NCBI GenBank assembly: GCA_937995335.1
Contig: CALKIH010000010.1
Span: forward strand, 33,013-97,012
Direction: 5' to 3'
Length of the DNA stretch: 64,000 nucleotides
DNA from: UBA2357 sp002344625
Lineage (GTDB): Bacteria > Pseudomonadota > Gammaproteobacteria > Burkholderiales > Rhodocyclaceae
Below are positions 1 to 8,746 of this stretch, piece after piece. The notes under the pieces are model-generated. The model made no database searches, was not told the DNA's origin, and saw nothing but the letters and a program-made list of their open reading frames with translations. Made by a program: the position numbers and the translations under genes. How positions within the stretch are numbered: the stretch's first letter is position 1; the number at the start of each line of letters is the position of its first letter.

Positions 1-317
1 GGGAGGATCCCGAGGCCGGCGACTTCGAACTTGTAGCCCCGCTCCTTGATCGCGTTCTCGAGGAAGGCCAGATGCTGGAAGTAGTTCGCATCCAGATCCT
101 TGTTCTGCAGCGCGACGTTGGGCGTGGTCCAGTCGCTGAACTCGACCACCTCGACGTCGAGCCCCTGCTTCTTCGCCTCCGCGGCGGCCACATGGACGGA
201 ATCGGCGAAAGCCCCGGGGGTGACGCCGATCTTGAGCGGCGCGGCGACGACTTGAGCGGCCACCAGCAGGCCCGCGAGAAGGCCGAGGCCGGATTTGAAC
301 AGATTGCGATATTTCAT
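1..317 (-). CDS. metQ: MetQ/NlpA-family ABC substrate-binding protein (C-terminus outside window)
   Basis: Only the first ~105 codons are inside the window. The start ATG at 317 has a GAGGAG-type ribosome site upstream. A basic, hydrophobic signal peptide (about residues 1-26, ending AVAA-like) precedes the mature start PLKIGVTPG, and the family motif DANYFQH follows, as in NlpA/MetQ periplasmic receptors. There is no lipobox cysteine at the cleavage region, so it is probably soluble rather than lipid-anchored. It is the last visible gene of the metN-metI-sfnB-sfnB-ntaA operon, 36 bp after the monooxygenase. Methionine is the family ligand; the oxygenase neighbours suggest a methionine derivative or other organosulfur compound (inference). 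Confidence 0.85.
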   Translation of the reverse strand, partial: MKYRNLFKSGLGLLAGLLVAAQVVAAPLKIGVTPGAFADSVHVAAAEAKKQGLDVEVVEFSDWTTPNVALQNKDLDANYFQHLAFLENAIKERGYKFEVAGLGIL

Positions 318-353
318 TGGGATTGACTCCTCGATGGGATTGAACGAAAAAAC

Positions 354-1709
354 TCAGTGCTGCCGATGACAGGCGCCGGCATGCCGGCCGGGCAGGCGGT
401 CGCCCGCGCCGAACAGCTTGTGGCGCAGGCTGCCTTCGGCATACGCGGTCTTGTACGAACCCCGGTTCTGCAACTCCGGCACCACGATGTCGATGAAATC
501 GTCGTAGCTCTCGGGCGTGACCGTGCGCGACAGGTTGAAGCCGTCGATGCCCACGCCGGCTACCCACGACTCGAGTTCGTCGGCGATGCTCGACGCATCG
601 CCGACCAGGGTCGGATAGCGGCTGCCGAGGCGAAAGCGCGCGAGCAGCTTGCGCTTGGTCATCGCGTTCGACTGGGCGGTCGCCGCGGCCGACTGGATCG
701 CGTTGCTGTGTCCGTAGTCGATCGGGTCGTCGAGCCCGTAGCGCGAGAAATCGACGCCGACGCTGGCGGCGAAATGCGCGAGCCCGGCCTCGGCGCTCGC
801 GTACGTCCAGTACTCGTCGAACTTCTCCTGGGCCTCGCGCGCGGTCGCCCCGGGAACGACAGCGATGCCCATGAAGATCTTCACATCGTCCGGCCTACGC
901 CCGGCGCTGACCGCCTGGGCGCGGATCTGCTTCACCAGCGCCCGCGTCGCATCCTTGTCCTGGGCGCTGATGAAGATGCCCTCGGCATGACGGGCGGCGA
1001 ACTGCTGCCCTCTGGGCGAGGTGCCGGCCTGGAACAATACCGGCGTGCGCTGGATCGAGGGTTCGCACAGGTGATAGCCGTCGAGCTGGTAGAACGGCCC
1101 TTGGTGGCGCACGCGGTGCACCCGGGCGGGGTCGGCGAACACCCGCGCCGCCTTGTCGCGCCGCACCGCGGCATCTTCCCAGCTCCCCTCCCACAGCTTG
1201 TACACCACCTCGAGGTAGTCGTCGGCGCGCTCGTAGCGCCGGTCGTGCGCCTCCAGCGCCGTCGCCCCCATCGCCCGCGCGGCGCTGTCGAGATAGCCGG
1301 TGACGATGTTCCACCCCGCCCTGCCGCGGGTGAGGTGGTCGAGGGTCGACATCCGCCGCGCGAACAGGTAGGGCTCTTCGTAGCTGAGGTTGGAGGTGAC
1401 GCCGAAGCCGAGATGGCGGGTGACGGCCGCCATCGCCGGCACCACCAGGAGCGGGTCGTTCACCGGCAGCTGGATCGATTCGCGCAGGGTCAGATCCACC
1501 GATTGCTGGTAGATGTCGTACACCCCGACGATATCGGCGATGAAGAGACCGTCGAACAGGCCGCGCTCGAGCGTGCGCGCGAGCCGCGTCCAGTACTCGA
1601 TCGTGTTGTAGTCCTGCGAGTCGTCCCGCGGGTGGGTCCACAGACCATGGTTGATATGGCCGACGCAGTTCATGTTGAACGCGTTGAGCAGGATCTGTTT
1701 GCGCGTCAT
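354..1709 (-). CDS. NtaA/DmoA-type FMN-dependent monooxygenase
   Basis: 451 aa, the normal length for the nitrilotriacetate monooxygenase component A branch of the luciferase-like flavin oxygenases. Family signatures are visible: the N-terminal LLNAFNMNCVGH, LFIADIVGVYD, TLDHLTRGRAGWNIVTG near residue 125, and VLFQAGTSPRGQQFAARHAEGIF near residue 225. Such enzymes use FMNH2 from a separate reductase to oxidise and cleave C-N or C-S bonds. The start lies 3 bp from the stop of the upstream SfnB-like gene, so the two are translationally close. With SfnB paralogues and a MetNIQ importer in the same operon, an organosulfur substrate such as a sulfone or thioether is likelier than a chelator. The substrate is not determinable from sequence. 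Confidence 0.85.
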   Translation of the reverse strand: MTRKQILLNAFNMNCVGHINHGLWTHPRDDSQDYNTIEYWTRLARTLERGLFDGLFIADIVGVYDIYQQSVDLTLRESIQLPVNDPLLVVPAMAAVTRHLGFGVTSNLSYEEPYLFARRMSTLDHLTRGRAGWNIVTGYLDSAARAMGATALEAHDRRYERADDYLEVVYKLWEGSWEDAAVRRDKAARVFADPARVHRVRHQGPFYQLDGYHLCEPSIQRTPVLFQAGTSPRGQQFAARHAEGIFISAQDKDATRALVKQIRAQAVSAGRRPDDVKIFMGIAVVPGATAREAQEKFDEYWTYASAEAGLAHFAASVGVDFSRYGLDDPIDYGHSNAIQSAAATAQSNAMTKRKLLARFRLGSRYPTLVGDASSIADELESWVAGVGIDGFNLSRTVTPESYDDFIDIVVPELQNRGSYKTAYAEGSLRHKLFGAGDRLPGRHAGACHRQH

Positions 1710-1712
1710 CGC

Positions 1713-2945
1713 TCAGAGGGCTCCATGGCGCGGCGGCAGCGCATCGTTGAGGTAGTAGTTGCCGATCGCATGGAATTTCCAGCGCACCGGATCATGCAGG
1801 GTATGGGTGCGGGCATTGCGCCAGAACCGGTCGAGATTGAACTCGGCGAGCGTCGCCCCGCTGCCGCCGAGTTCGAGCAGCCGGCTGCTCGCCGCGAGCG
1901 CGACCTCGGTGGTCAGCACCCGCGCCTCGGCAACCGCGACCGACGCGGCCGCCACGGTGCGCTCGTCCGGCGCGCTCTGGGCCGCATCGACGATCCGCCC
2001 CGCTCGCCACAGCAGCGCCTCGGCCGCCCGCAGGCGCACGTCGACATCGCCGATGCGTTCGAGGGTCAGCGGATCGTCGCCGGCGCGCTCGACGCCCGCA
2101 TCGATCCACGGCCGCGCATGCGCGCGGACGAATCGCAGCGTTTCGTCGAACGCCGCGCGCGCGATGCCCAGGTCGATCGCCGCATGCATGATCTGGGCGA
2201 CCGGCCCGATCGTGGTCGGCGTATCGAGCGAGGCCTGGAACGGCACGACCCAGTCGGCCTCGACGCGGACCGCATCGAACCTGACCGAACCCGAGCCGGT
2301 GACGCGCTGGCCGAAGCCGTCCCAGTCGTCGATGACGGTAACGCCCTTCGCCTGCCGCGGCACGAACGCGAGATGGGTGACGCCCTGCCCGTCCGCGACC
2401 ATCGTCGGAATCCAGTGCGCATAGATCGCGCCAGTGCAGTAGAACTTGTCGCCGCTGATGCGCAGTTCGCGCGCACCCGGACCGCCTTCCAGCCGGGTGC
2501 GGCGCTTGAAGTCCTTGTGGCCGATCTCGGCGAGGGCATTGCCGAAGCGCTCGCCGCGCAGCACCTTGTCGTAGAAGAAGCGCTTCTGCGGCTCGGTGGC
2601 GCCGACCCGCAGCACTTCGAGCGCGTAGAAATGGTTCTGCGGAATCTGCGCAAGCGAACTGTCGCCAGCGCTGAGGAGGCTCACCACCCGCGCCAGGGTG
2701 ACCGTCGACACCCCGGCCCCGCCGAATTCGCGCGGCACCGTGATGCCCCACAAACCGCTGCGGGAAAAAAGCTCGAGTTCGTCCCATGGCAGGCGCCGCA
2801 CCCTGTCGCGCTCCGACGCGCCGGCCGCGAACCCGGCCGCCAGGCGCGCGGCGGTTTCGAGCGCCTGTTCGTCGTCCTCGATCAGGTCGACCGGTCCGGC
2901 GACCGGCGCCGCGGGTTCGAGGGGAAGTCCGTCGCCGCTGATCAT
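1713..2945 (-). CDS. SfnB-like acyl-CoA dehydrogenase-fold oxidoreductase (copy 2)
   Basis: 410 aa from the ATG at 2945, which has GAGG six bases upstream. An in-frame ATG at 2972 would overlap the previous gene and has no clear ribosome site. The protein has the acyl-CoA dehydrogenase fold: an N-terminal helical domain with WDELELFSRSGLWGITVPREFGGAG, a middle domain with FYCTGAIYAHWIPT and DDWDGFGQRVTGSGSV, and a C-terminal RFWRNARTHTLHDPV motif. The last is typical of the SfnB/DszC group of flavin-dependent sulfur oxygenases and absent from true fatty-acid dehydrogenases. It is closely related to the gene just upstream and sits 3 bp before the NtaA-type gene. It probably needs reduced flavin from an unlinked reductase. 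Confidence 0.83.
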   Translation of the reverse strand: MISGDGLPLEPAAPVAGPVDLIEDDEQALETAARLAAGFAAGASERDRVRRLPWDELELFSRSGLWGITVPREFGGAGVSTVTLARVVSLLSAGDSSLAQIPQNHFYALEVLRVGATEPQKRFFYDKVLRGERFGNALAEIGHKDFKRRTRLEGGPGARELRISGDKFYCTGAIYAHWIPTMVADGQGVTHLAFVPRQAKGVTVIDDWDGFGQRVTGSGSVRFDAVRVEADWVVPFQASLDTPTTIGPVAQIMHAAIDLGIARAAFDETLRFVRAHARPWIDAGVERAGDDPLTLERIGDVDVRLRAAEALLWRAGRIVDAAQSAPDERTVAAASVAVAEARVLTTEVALAASSRLLELGGSGATLAEFNLDRFWRNARTHTLHDPVRWKFHAIGNYYLNDALPPRHGAL

Positions 2946-2962
2946 GTCGCGCCTCGCATCGT

Positions 2963-4207
2963 TCAGTTCCATTGATGCCGGCGCGGCGGCACGCCATTCA
3001 AGACGTGGTTGCCGATCAGGTGGTATTTCCACCGCACCGGGTCGTGAAGGGTGTGGGTGCGCGCATTGCGCCAGTGACGGTCGAGTGCGTGCTGCGCGCG
3101 GGTCGCGGCCGAACCCGCCAGCTCGAAGAGCTTCTCCGCCGCTGCGAGGGCGATCTCGGTGGTCAGGATCTTGGCCTGGGCGACCGCGACCGAGGCCTCG
3201 GCGCTGGCCGCCGCGGTGACCGGCTGCGCCGCGATCCGGTCGAGCGTCCGCGCCGCATCGCGCAGCACCGCGTCGGCCGCATGCCGGTCGATCTGCAGGC
3301 GGCCGAGCGCCTGGATCACATAGGGGTCGTCGGCGGCGCGCGCGACGCCCGAATCCATCCACGGGCGCGCATGTTCGCGCACGAAGCGCACGGTATCGTC
3401 GATCGCCGCGGCCGCGATGCCCGCGTCGATCGACGCCTGTATCAGTTGCGACACCGGACCGGTGAGCCCCGGCCGGTCCGCCAGTTGCCACGCCGGCACG
3501 ACGTTGTCCGGATCGACCTCGACATCGTCGAACACCACGCTGCCACTCGCGGTCGTGCGCTGGCCGAACGACGACCAGTCGTCGATCACCCGCACCCCGG
3601 GCGCGCCGCGCGCCACCCACAGCATGACCGGGCGATCATCGTCGTCGAGCGCGCGGGTCGGTATCCAGTGGGCGAACAGCGCGCCGGTGGAGTAATAGCG
3701 CCGCCCCGACAGGCGCAGCCCGCCGTCGCGGCGCGTCAACCGGGTGCGCTGGTGGAGAATCGTCGCCGTACCGCGCTCGGGGCCGGCGTTGCCGAGCCGC
3801 TCGCCGGCGAGCACCGCGGCGAACACCCGCGCCTGCTGCTGCGGACTGCCCAGTTCGCGAATCACCTCGAGCACGCCGAACTGGTTCTGCGGAATCTGGC
3901 CGAGCGAGGGGTCGGCGGCGCACAGTATGCGAAACACCTCGGCGAGCGTCGCATACGCAACCCCCGCGCCACCGAACGCGCGCGGCACCGTGATGCCGCC
4001 GAGCCCGCTGGCCGAGTAGCGATCGAGTTCGTCCCAAGGCAGACGCCGCTGCGCGTCGCGCAGGGCCGCCTCCGCGGCGAACTCCGGCGCCAGCGCGTGG
4101 GCGATGTCGATCGCCTCGGTATCGCTGCGTACCACATGCACTTTCCCCGGCACCGGGGCGACCCGTTCGGGCGCCGCGGCGACGCGGTGCGCGAGCACTT
4201 CTGACAT
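2963..4207 (-). CDS. SfnB-like acyl-CoA dehydrogenase-fold oxidoreductase (copy 1)
   Basis: 414 aa and a clear paralogue of the next gene. It shares RLPWDEL, SGL.GITVPR.FGGAGV, YYSTGALFAHWIPT, DDWSSFGQRTTASGSV, FVREHARPWMDSGV and HWRNARTHTLHDPVRWKYH. The SfnB family is named for a gene required for growth on dimethyl sulfone as sulfur source in Pseudomonas putida; the fold is that of acyl-CoA dehydrogenases and of DszC. The tandem arrangement suggests duplication followed by specialisation, or a hetero-oligomer. It begins 61 bp after the MetI-type permease and probably lies on the same transcript. The exact oxygenation reaction cannot be read from the sequence. Confidence 0.83.
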   Translation of the reverse strand: MSEVLAHRVAAAPERVAPVPGKVHVVRSDTEAIDIAHALAPEFAAEAALRDAQRRLPWDELDRYSASGLGGITVPRAFGGAGVAYATLAEVFRILCAADPSLGQIPQNQFGVLEVIRELGSPQQQARVFAAVLAGERLGNAGPERGTATILHQRTRLTRRDGGLRLSGRRYYSTGALFAHWIPTRALDDDDRPVMLWVARGAPGVRVIDDWSSFGQRTTASGSVVFDDVEVDPDNVVPAWQLADRPGLTGPVSQLIQASIDAGIAAAAIDDTVRFVREHARPWMDSGVARAADDPYVIQALGRLQIDRHAADAVLRDAARTLDRIAAQPVTAAASAEASVAVAQAKILTTEIALAAAEKLFELAGSAATRAQHALDRHWRNARTHTLHDPVRWKYHLIGNHVLNGVPPRRHQWN

Positions 4208-4268
4208 GCCTGACTCCTGATTCGAACACGGCCGGACGACCGCGGAAACTGGGTTCGGTCTCGCGGCC

Positions 4269-4913
4269 TCAGCGGCGTCGGTCGAGCCGGCGCGACCAAT
4301 AGTCGCCGGTCGCCTGCACCACGATGACCAAGGCCACCAGCCCGACCAAGACCGCGAACATCACCTCGCTGTTGAAGCGCTGGTAACCGTAGCGGATCGC
4401 GAGATCGCCGAGCCCGCCGGCGCCCACCGCGCCGGCCATCGCCGAAGCCCCGATCATCGACACGATCGTGATCGTCAGGCCGCTGATGATTCCGGGCAGC
4501 GCCTCCGGCAGCAGGACATGGCGCACGATGTGCCGGCGCAGCGCCCCCATCGCCTGCGCCGCTTCGATCAGGCCACGGTCGACCTCGCGCAGGCTGACCT
4601 CGGCGATCCGCGCGAAAAACGGCGTTCCCGCCACCGACAGCGGCACGATCGCCGCCCACACCCCGATCGTGGTTCCGACCACCCAGCGGGTGAACGGCAG
4701 CAGCACCACCAGCAGGATGATGAACGGGATCGAGCGGAACAGATTCACGACATTGCCCAGCACCTTGTTCACGAACGGCGATTCGTACAGGTCCCCCGGC
4801 CCGGTCGTCACCAGCAGCAAGGCCAGCGCCAGCCCGCCGAGCGCCGAGATCAGCGCGGCGACGCCCACCATCGTGAGCGTCTGCAGGCTCGCATCGAGGT
4901 ACATCTCAAGCAT
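4269..4913 (-). CDS. metI: MetI-family ABC transporter permease
   Basis: 214 aa, a standard MetI length. The ATG at 4913 overlaps the metN stop by 8 bp, which indicates translational coupling. Hydrophobic segments match a five-helix inner-membrane permease, with FRSIPFIILLVVLLPFTR early and the coupling loop LIEAAQAMGA..HIVRHVLLPEALPGI near residues 125-150. It forms the membrane channel with MetN; the receptor MetQ is at the far end of the operon, separated by three oxygenase genes. The longer open frame running upstream to 5237 is a shadow of metN and not part of the gene. Confidence 0.9.
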   Translation of the reverse strand: MLEMYLDASLQTLTMVGVAALISALGGLALALLLVTTGPGDLYESPFVNKVLGNVVNLFRSIPFIILLVVLLPFTRWVVGTTIGVWAAIVPLSVAGTPFFARIAEVSLREVDRGLIEAAQAMGALRRHIVRHVLLPEALPGIISGLTITIVSMIGASAMAGAVGAGGLGDLAIRYGYQRFNSEVMFAVLVGLVALVIVVQATGDYWSRRLDRRR

Positions 4914-6069
4914 GGCCCGCCGCCTCCGCCAGGTAGCCCAGCGGACGGACCCGATCGGCGGCCAGGCCGAGCCGCGCCGACCAGATCCCGCCGTCCGCCA
5001 CGCCCTGGTGGGTCTCCGCCGGCAGCGCGACCACCAGCCGCCCCTGCGCGCGGCCCTGGATCCGCTCGATCCCCCCATGCACGAGGCGCACCGACTTGAG
5101 CCCGAGCGAAGCCACCAGCGCGGCGAGGTCGGGGTCCTGACGGGTGTGGCCGTCGATGCGGATGTCGAGCAGCAGCGCATCCGACGGACTCTGCGGCTGC
5201 GCGCCGATCCGGCCGCTGATGTCGTCGGGCAGGTCATGCACGACGGTGCGCAGCAAGGCCTCGGTGGTGTCGCTGGCCGGCGCGCCGAACACCCGCCACA
5301 CTTCGCCCAGTTCGACCACGCGCCCCTTCTCCATCACCGCGACCCGGTCGCAGGCCTCGCGAATCACCGCCATCTCGTGGGTGATCAGCACCACGGTCAG
5401 GCCGAGGCGCCGATTGATGTCCTTGAGCAGCACCAGGATCGACTGGGTGGTCTCCGGGTCCAGCGCCGAAGTGGCCTCGTCGCACAGCAGGATGTCGGGG
5501 TCATGGACCAGCGCCCGCGCGATGCCCACCCGCTGCTTCTGCCCGCCGGACAGGCGCGCCGGATAAACGTCGCGCTTGTCGCTCAGACCCACCAGCGCCA
5601 GCAGGCTGGTCACCTTGGCCTCGATCTCGCTTCGGGCGCAGCCGGCAATCCGCAGCGGCAGGCCGATGTTCTGCGCCACGGTGTGCGACGACAACAGGTT
5701 GAAATGCTGGAACACCATGCCGAGGCGGCGGCGCGCATGCGCCAGTTCGCGCTCGCGCAGACGCGAGAAATCCTCGCCGTTGACCAGCACCCGGCCGCTA
5801 TCGGGTTTTTCGAGCAGATTGATCGTGCGCACCAGCGTCGACTTGCCCGCGCCGCTGCGGCCGATGATGCCGAACACCTCGCCCTTGAAGATATCGAAAT
5901 GCACATCGTCGACGGCCGCGACCGGCCCCGAGGGCGTCTTGAAACTGCGCCCGACATGTTCGAAACGGATGCTCGCGGCGCGCGCCGCCCCAAGACCGGT
6001 GTCGGCCGCCGTGGCCACTTCGGTAGCGCTTTCAAGCAGCCCGCCGGGCGCATCGGATAGGTTTGTCAT
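4906..6069 (-). CDS. metN: MetN-family ABC transporter ATP-binding protein
   Basis: 387 aa. Walker A GRSGAGKS lies near residues 70-77, the signature LSGGQKQR near 173-180 and Walker B ILLCDEAT near 193-200. The C-terminal ~90 residues form a NIL-type domain, which in MetN binds methionine and down-regulates transport. An N-terminal extension of about 35 residues precedes the usual start. ATG 6069 is chosen; the frame extends upstream only through a TTG. It is the first gene of the (-) operon that continues with metI, two sfnB-like genes, the NtaA-type oxygenase and metQ. It faces an AT-rich promoter region. Confidence 0.9.
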   Translation of the reverse strand: MTNLSDAPGGLLESATEVATAADTGLGAARAASIRFEHVGRSFKTPSGPVAAVDDVHFDIFKGEVFGIIGRSGAGKSTLVRTINLLEKPDSGRVLVNGEDFSRLRERELAHARRRLGMVFQHFNLLSSHTVAQNIGLPLRIAGCARSEIEAKVTSLLALVGLSDKRDVYPARLSGGQKQRVGIARALVHDPDILLCDEATSALDPETTQSILVLLKDINRRLGLTVVLITHEMAVIREACDRVAVMEKGRVVELGEVWRVFGAPASDTTEALLRTVVHDLPDDISGRIGAQPQSPSDALLLDIRIDGHTRQDPDLAALVASLGLKSVRLVHGGIERIQGRAQGRLVVALPAETHQGVADGGIWSARLGLAADRVRPLGYLAEAAGHA

Positions 6070-6534
6070 GACTCTGGTGCCTGTCTGATCTGCATGGATG
6101 AACCGCAGCTTAGACGATGCGATCGGGTTCAAAAACGACGAAGTTCAGATAAGCAAATCGCGTTGAATGCTGCGTCACGGCACGCAAAATACCGTCATCA
6201 GGACTGTACACAAAGAGTTTTATTCTTTTTATAACAACAGTTTGTCGATTATCCACCTGCATTCGCTGCTGCACCGCAAGCAAATCTGGTGACTGGATTG
6301 CTGCCGGGCGCGCAGGCGGGTGCTGCCCGGCGTGCACTTCGCGAGCCGCGACCCATTCCCACGCCGGCAAGCCGTGACGACGATGCACTCGAACCGCGAC
6401 ACAGAGGCCCGGCGTAGAATCCCGGGCAAGGTGTCGATCTGCCGGTTCAGCCCTACAACGCGCCGCGCTCATCGGCTCGACATGCGCAGCCACGCCCGAT
6501 CCGCCCGGGCATCCCCCATTCGGTCACCACGCCA
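6070..6534. other. Divergent intergenic region between metN and a methyltransferase
   Basis: 465 bp without a gene. The portion from about 6130 to 6260 is much more AT-rich than the surroundings and contains TTTTATTCTTTTTATAAC-like sequence. This fits the promoter and operator zone of the (-) metN operon. I saw no sigma54 box, terminator or convincing palindrome here. The part nearest 6535 returns to normal GC and has no obvious Shine-Dalgarno sequence for the plus-strand gene. Confidence 0.5.
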
Positions 6535-7137
6535 ATGAACCGTCACAGCTATAACGCCATCGCCGAGGATTGGGATGCCGCCCGAGCCACACTGTCCCGC
6601 CACGAACCTGCATTCCTCGACCGCCTGCTGATCGATATGCCGCTTGCGGGAAAGATACTTGACCTGGGTTGTGGAACGGGCCGCCCCATTGCCGAGTTCC
6701 TGCTCAAACGGGGCTTCCATGTCACCGGTGTCGATCAGGCCGAAGATCTGCTCGCCCTCGCCCGGCAGCGCCTGCCCCAAGGCCGCTGGCTGCAGGCGCG
6801 AATGGAATCGTTCGAACCAGACGAAACCTACGATGGCGCGGTGATCTGGGATTCACTGTTCCACATCCCGCGCGCGCAGCACGCGCCCATTCTCGAAAAG
6901 ATCGTCGACTGTCTGCGGCCTGGCGCGAAGCTGATGCTCACGGTTGGCGGATCGGCGCATCCGGCATTCACCGACACCATGTTCGGACACACCTTCTTCT
7001 ACGATTCGCTCACGCCGGAACAGACCGTCTCGGCGCTGACCGCGTTGGGCTCCGTGATCGAACATGCGGAATTCATCAACCCGCCCACCCGGGGCCGCGA
7101 CAAGGGCCGCTACGGCATCGTGGCGAGGGTGGCCTGA
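6535..7137 (+). CDS. Class I SAM-dependent methyltransferase
   Basis: 200 aa. The glycine-rich SAM motif I, ILDLGCGTG, is at about residues 41-49, followed by the acidic VTGVDQAEDLLALAR and the post-I region YDGAVIWDSLFHIPR, as in the Methyltransf_11/25 Rossmann group. The C-terminal half carries LRPGAKLMLTVGG. No substrate-binding domain is fused, so it is a small-molecule or protein methyltransferase of unknown target. No good ribosome site precedes the ATG. It stands alone between the metN operon (divergent) and an uncharacterised gene, with no obvious operon partner. Confidence 0.8.
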   Translation: MNRHSYNAIAEDWDAARATLSRHEPAFLDRLLIDMPLAGKILDLGCGTGRPIAEFLLKRGFHVTGVDQAEDLLALARQRLPQGRWLQARMESFEPDETYDGAVIWDSLFHIPRAQHAPILEKIVDCLRPGAKLMLTVGGSAHPAFTDTMFGHTFFYDSLTPEQTVSALTALGSVIEHAEFINPPTRGRDKGRYGIVARVA

Positions 7138-7225
7138 CCGCCGCCGCGCTGCCATCGTAGCGTCCGGGACCATCGTTGGTATGCCATTTGCTGAGGTTTG
7201 CGGCATCTGAAAACGGAGGCACGCC

Positions 7226-7867
7226 ATGATCGTCCACACCGCTTCTGCCGTTCGCCCGGCCTACGCCGGAGCGCAGTTGCAGTCCCCCCGGCAATACCTC
7301 GCCGCATCGCCGGCAGATCCTGCCGATACCGTCCGTATTTCCCAGGCGGCGCGGGACGCATTCGCCGCCTCGTCTCATGGCACCACGGTGAACGACGATG
7401 GATCGGTCGCAGTACGGCTGGCCGGGATCAAGACCCGGGGGCCGGTGAACAGAACGCAGGCCGACCACGACTTCCTGCTCGCCAACGACAAGAAGCTTGC
7501 CGAGATCACCGCGCAAGGCAAATCGCCCGACAGGCTCACCGCCGACGAACTCGACTACGTGCAAAAAGCGACCGGCCTGGTCAACACTTTCGCGAATCTC
7601 AGCCCGGCCGAAAAAGCCCTGTATGACAAAGCCGTCGCCAGCGGCGACACCGAAGCCGCCGAGGGTATCGCCCAGATCGCGCTCATTCGTACCGGAGGCA
7701 GCCTGGCCGGCGGCGCAAACGGGACGACGTACAACCCGCTCGCCACCGCGATAACGGCCGCCAACATCGAGCAATACTTCAGCCACAGCATCATCGACCC
7801 CAGCGGCAACGCCACATCCAAGTTCCAGGCGCTGATCCGGTTTGTGCAGAGCACCCCGTCGGTTTGA
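7226..7867 (+). CDS. Hypothetical protein with N-terminal VRISQAARD motif
   Basis: 213 aa, preceded by GGAGG eight bases upstream of the ATG. I do not recognise a family. The first ~50 residues are Ala/Pro-rich and end in DTVRISQAARDAFAAS, a motif seen at the start of several flagellar- or surface-associated hypothetical proteins. The middle (residues ~85-150) is predicted helical (LTADELDYVQKATGLVN, LSPAEKALYDKAV). No signal peptide or membrane helix is evident. It could be a cytoplasmic or non-classically exported protein. A GC-rich hairpin follows the stop. Confidence 0.6.
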   Translation: MIVHTASAVRPAYAGAQLQSPRQYLAASPADPADTVRISQAARDAFAASSHGTTVNDDGSVAVRLAGIKTRGPVNRTQADHDFLLANDKKLAEITAQGKSPDRLTADELDYVQKATGLVNTFANLSPAEKALYDKAVASGDTEAAEGIAQIALIRTGGSLAGGANGTTYNPLATAITAANIEQYFSHSIIDPSGNATSKFQALIRFVQSTPSV

Positions 7868-7893
7868 CCCCATGCCGGCTCAGCATGCGGGGT

Positions 7894-7911
7894 CGTGCGC
7901 GCCGGCGCACG
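7894..7911. terminator. GC-rich hairpin after the hypothetical gene
   Basis: A perfect 7-bp stem, CGTGCGC/GCGCACG, with loop GCCG lies 27 bp after the stop codon at 7867. A weaker imperfect CCCCATGC/GCATGCGGGG hairpin sits immediately before it. There is no T-tract, so intrinsic termination is uncertain; it may be a 3'-end stabilising structure. Confidence 0.4.
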
Positions 7912-8032
7912 CATGCTCAGACAATGTCGTTGCTGATCAGTGTGACCTAACGCATGAATACCTTGAGCATTTCGGGCTAGCATAAATGCGGTCACAACAC
8001 GATGTAGCAAGAGCATGGATACAAGGGAAAAC

Positions 8033-8746
8033 ATGGGCGCTCGAATGAACGCACTCGAGATCCTGGAGATGCGAAAAGCCATCAAGAAGTGGCGAGATCA
8101 TTGGACGGAGCACATTTCCAAGGACCTGGACGCGTCCACCGCGGGCTTGAAGGCGCTGCTGTTTTCCGAAGTGGACAAAGTGAAATTCGTCGACGCAATC
8201 CGTATCAAGCGTTACATCGCCAGAAAGCTCCAGCCGTTACTGCTCGAGTGGTGCCGCCAAAAAGAGGAAGATCTTCTGCGAGCCGCCGAAAACGATCTCC
8301 GCGATCAATTGAAACGCGCCGCCGATTTTTCGGACAAGAAAGGCGAGATGGAGATCAGGCTCAACCGGGGCATGCTCCTCGACCTGGCCGGGACAACGCT
8401 TGCCGGTTCAGCGTCCGTCGCCACCATTCCGGCAATCATCAGCTTTTCAACCGCCACGGTTTCTGCAGGCGGCATCGCCGGATTTTTTGGGGCAACGACC
8501 ACCGTTCTGATCATCGCGAACCTCGCGATCGGCCTGATCGTGCTTGCCCTTATGTCGCTGATCACATTTTGGCGGTCTTCCAAAGTCATGGCCAATCTCC
8601 ACGCCCGGCTTCGAACCCAGATCGAACGGCAGATCAACGAAAGGGTGGTGTACAGCAAAGAGCAGCCCTCACTCGCAATGCAGCTCATCGCCAAGATCGA
8701 GGACACAAGCAAAAACCTGCTTGGAGAGCTCGACCATGCTGCATGA
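8033..8746 (+). CDS. Uncharacterised membrane protein with helical flanks (first of a pair)
   Basis: 237 aa from the ATG at 8033, which has AAGGGA a few bases upstream; an in-frame ATG at 8015 is an alternative. Residues ~1-110 are charged and helical (coiled-coil-like, rich in K/R/E/L). Residues ~115-182 form a long hydrophobic hairpin (TTLAGSASVATIPAI, then VLIIANLAIGLIVLALMSLITFW), and residues ~185-237 are helical again. The arrangement resembles the membrane-inserting stalk of dynamin-like proteins, but no GTPase is present. Lower GC than neighbouring genes suggests recent transfer. It overlaps the next gene by 11 bp, so they are very likely co-translated. Function unknown. Confidence 0.7.
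   Translation: MGARMNALEILEMRKAIKKWRDHWTEHISKDLDASTAGLKALLFSEVDKVKFVDAIRIKRYIARKLQPLLLEWCRQKEEDLLRAAENDLRDQLKRAADFSDKKGEMEIRLNRGMLLDLAGTTLAGSASVATIPAIISFSTATVSAGGIAGFFGATTTVLIIANLAIGLIVLALMSLITFWRSSKVMANLHARLRTQIERQINERVVYSKEQPSLAMQLIAKIEDTSKNLLGELDHAA

Noticed and set aside
357..2975. An 872-codon plus-strand open frame over the NtaA- and SfnB-type genes, and many similar long antisense frames elsewhere.
   Set aside because: These are GC-rich third-position shadows: their translations are low-complexity (R/A/G/H-rich) with no domains, and each lies opposite a gene with clear family motifs.
1713..3620. A single 635-codon frame that could suggest a fusion of the two SfnB-like genes.
   Set aside because: The N-terminal part overlaps the upstream SfnB gene in another frame and has no homology-like features. 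The SfnB start at 2945 has its own ribosome site.
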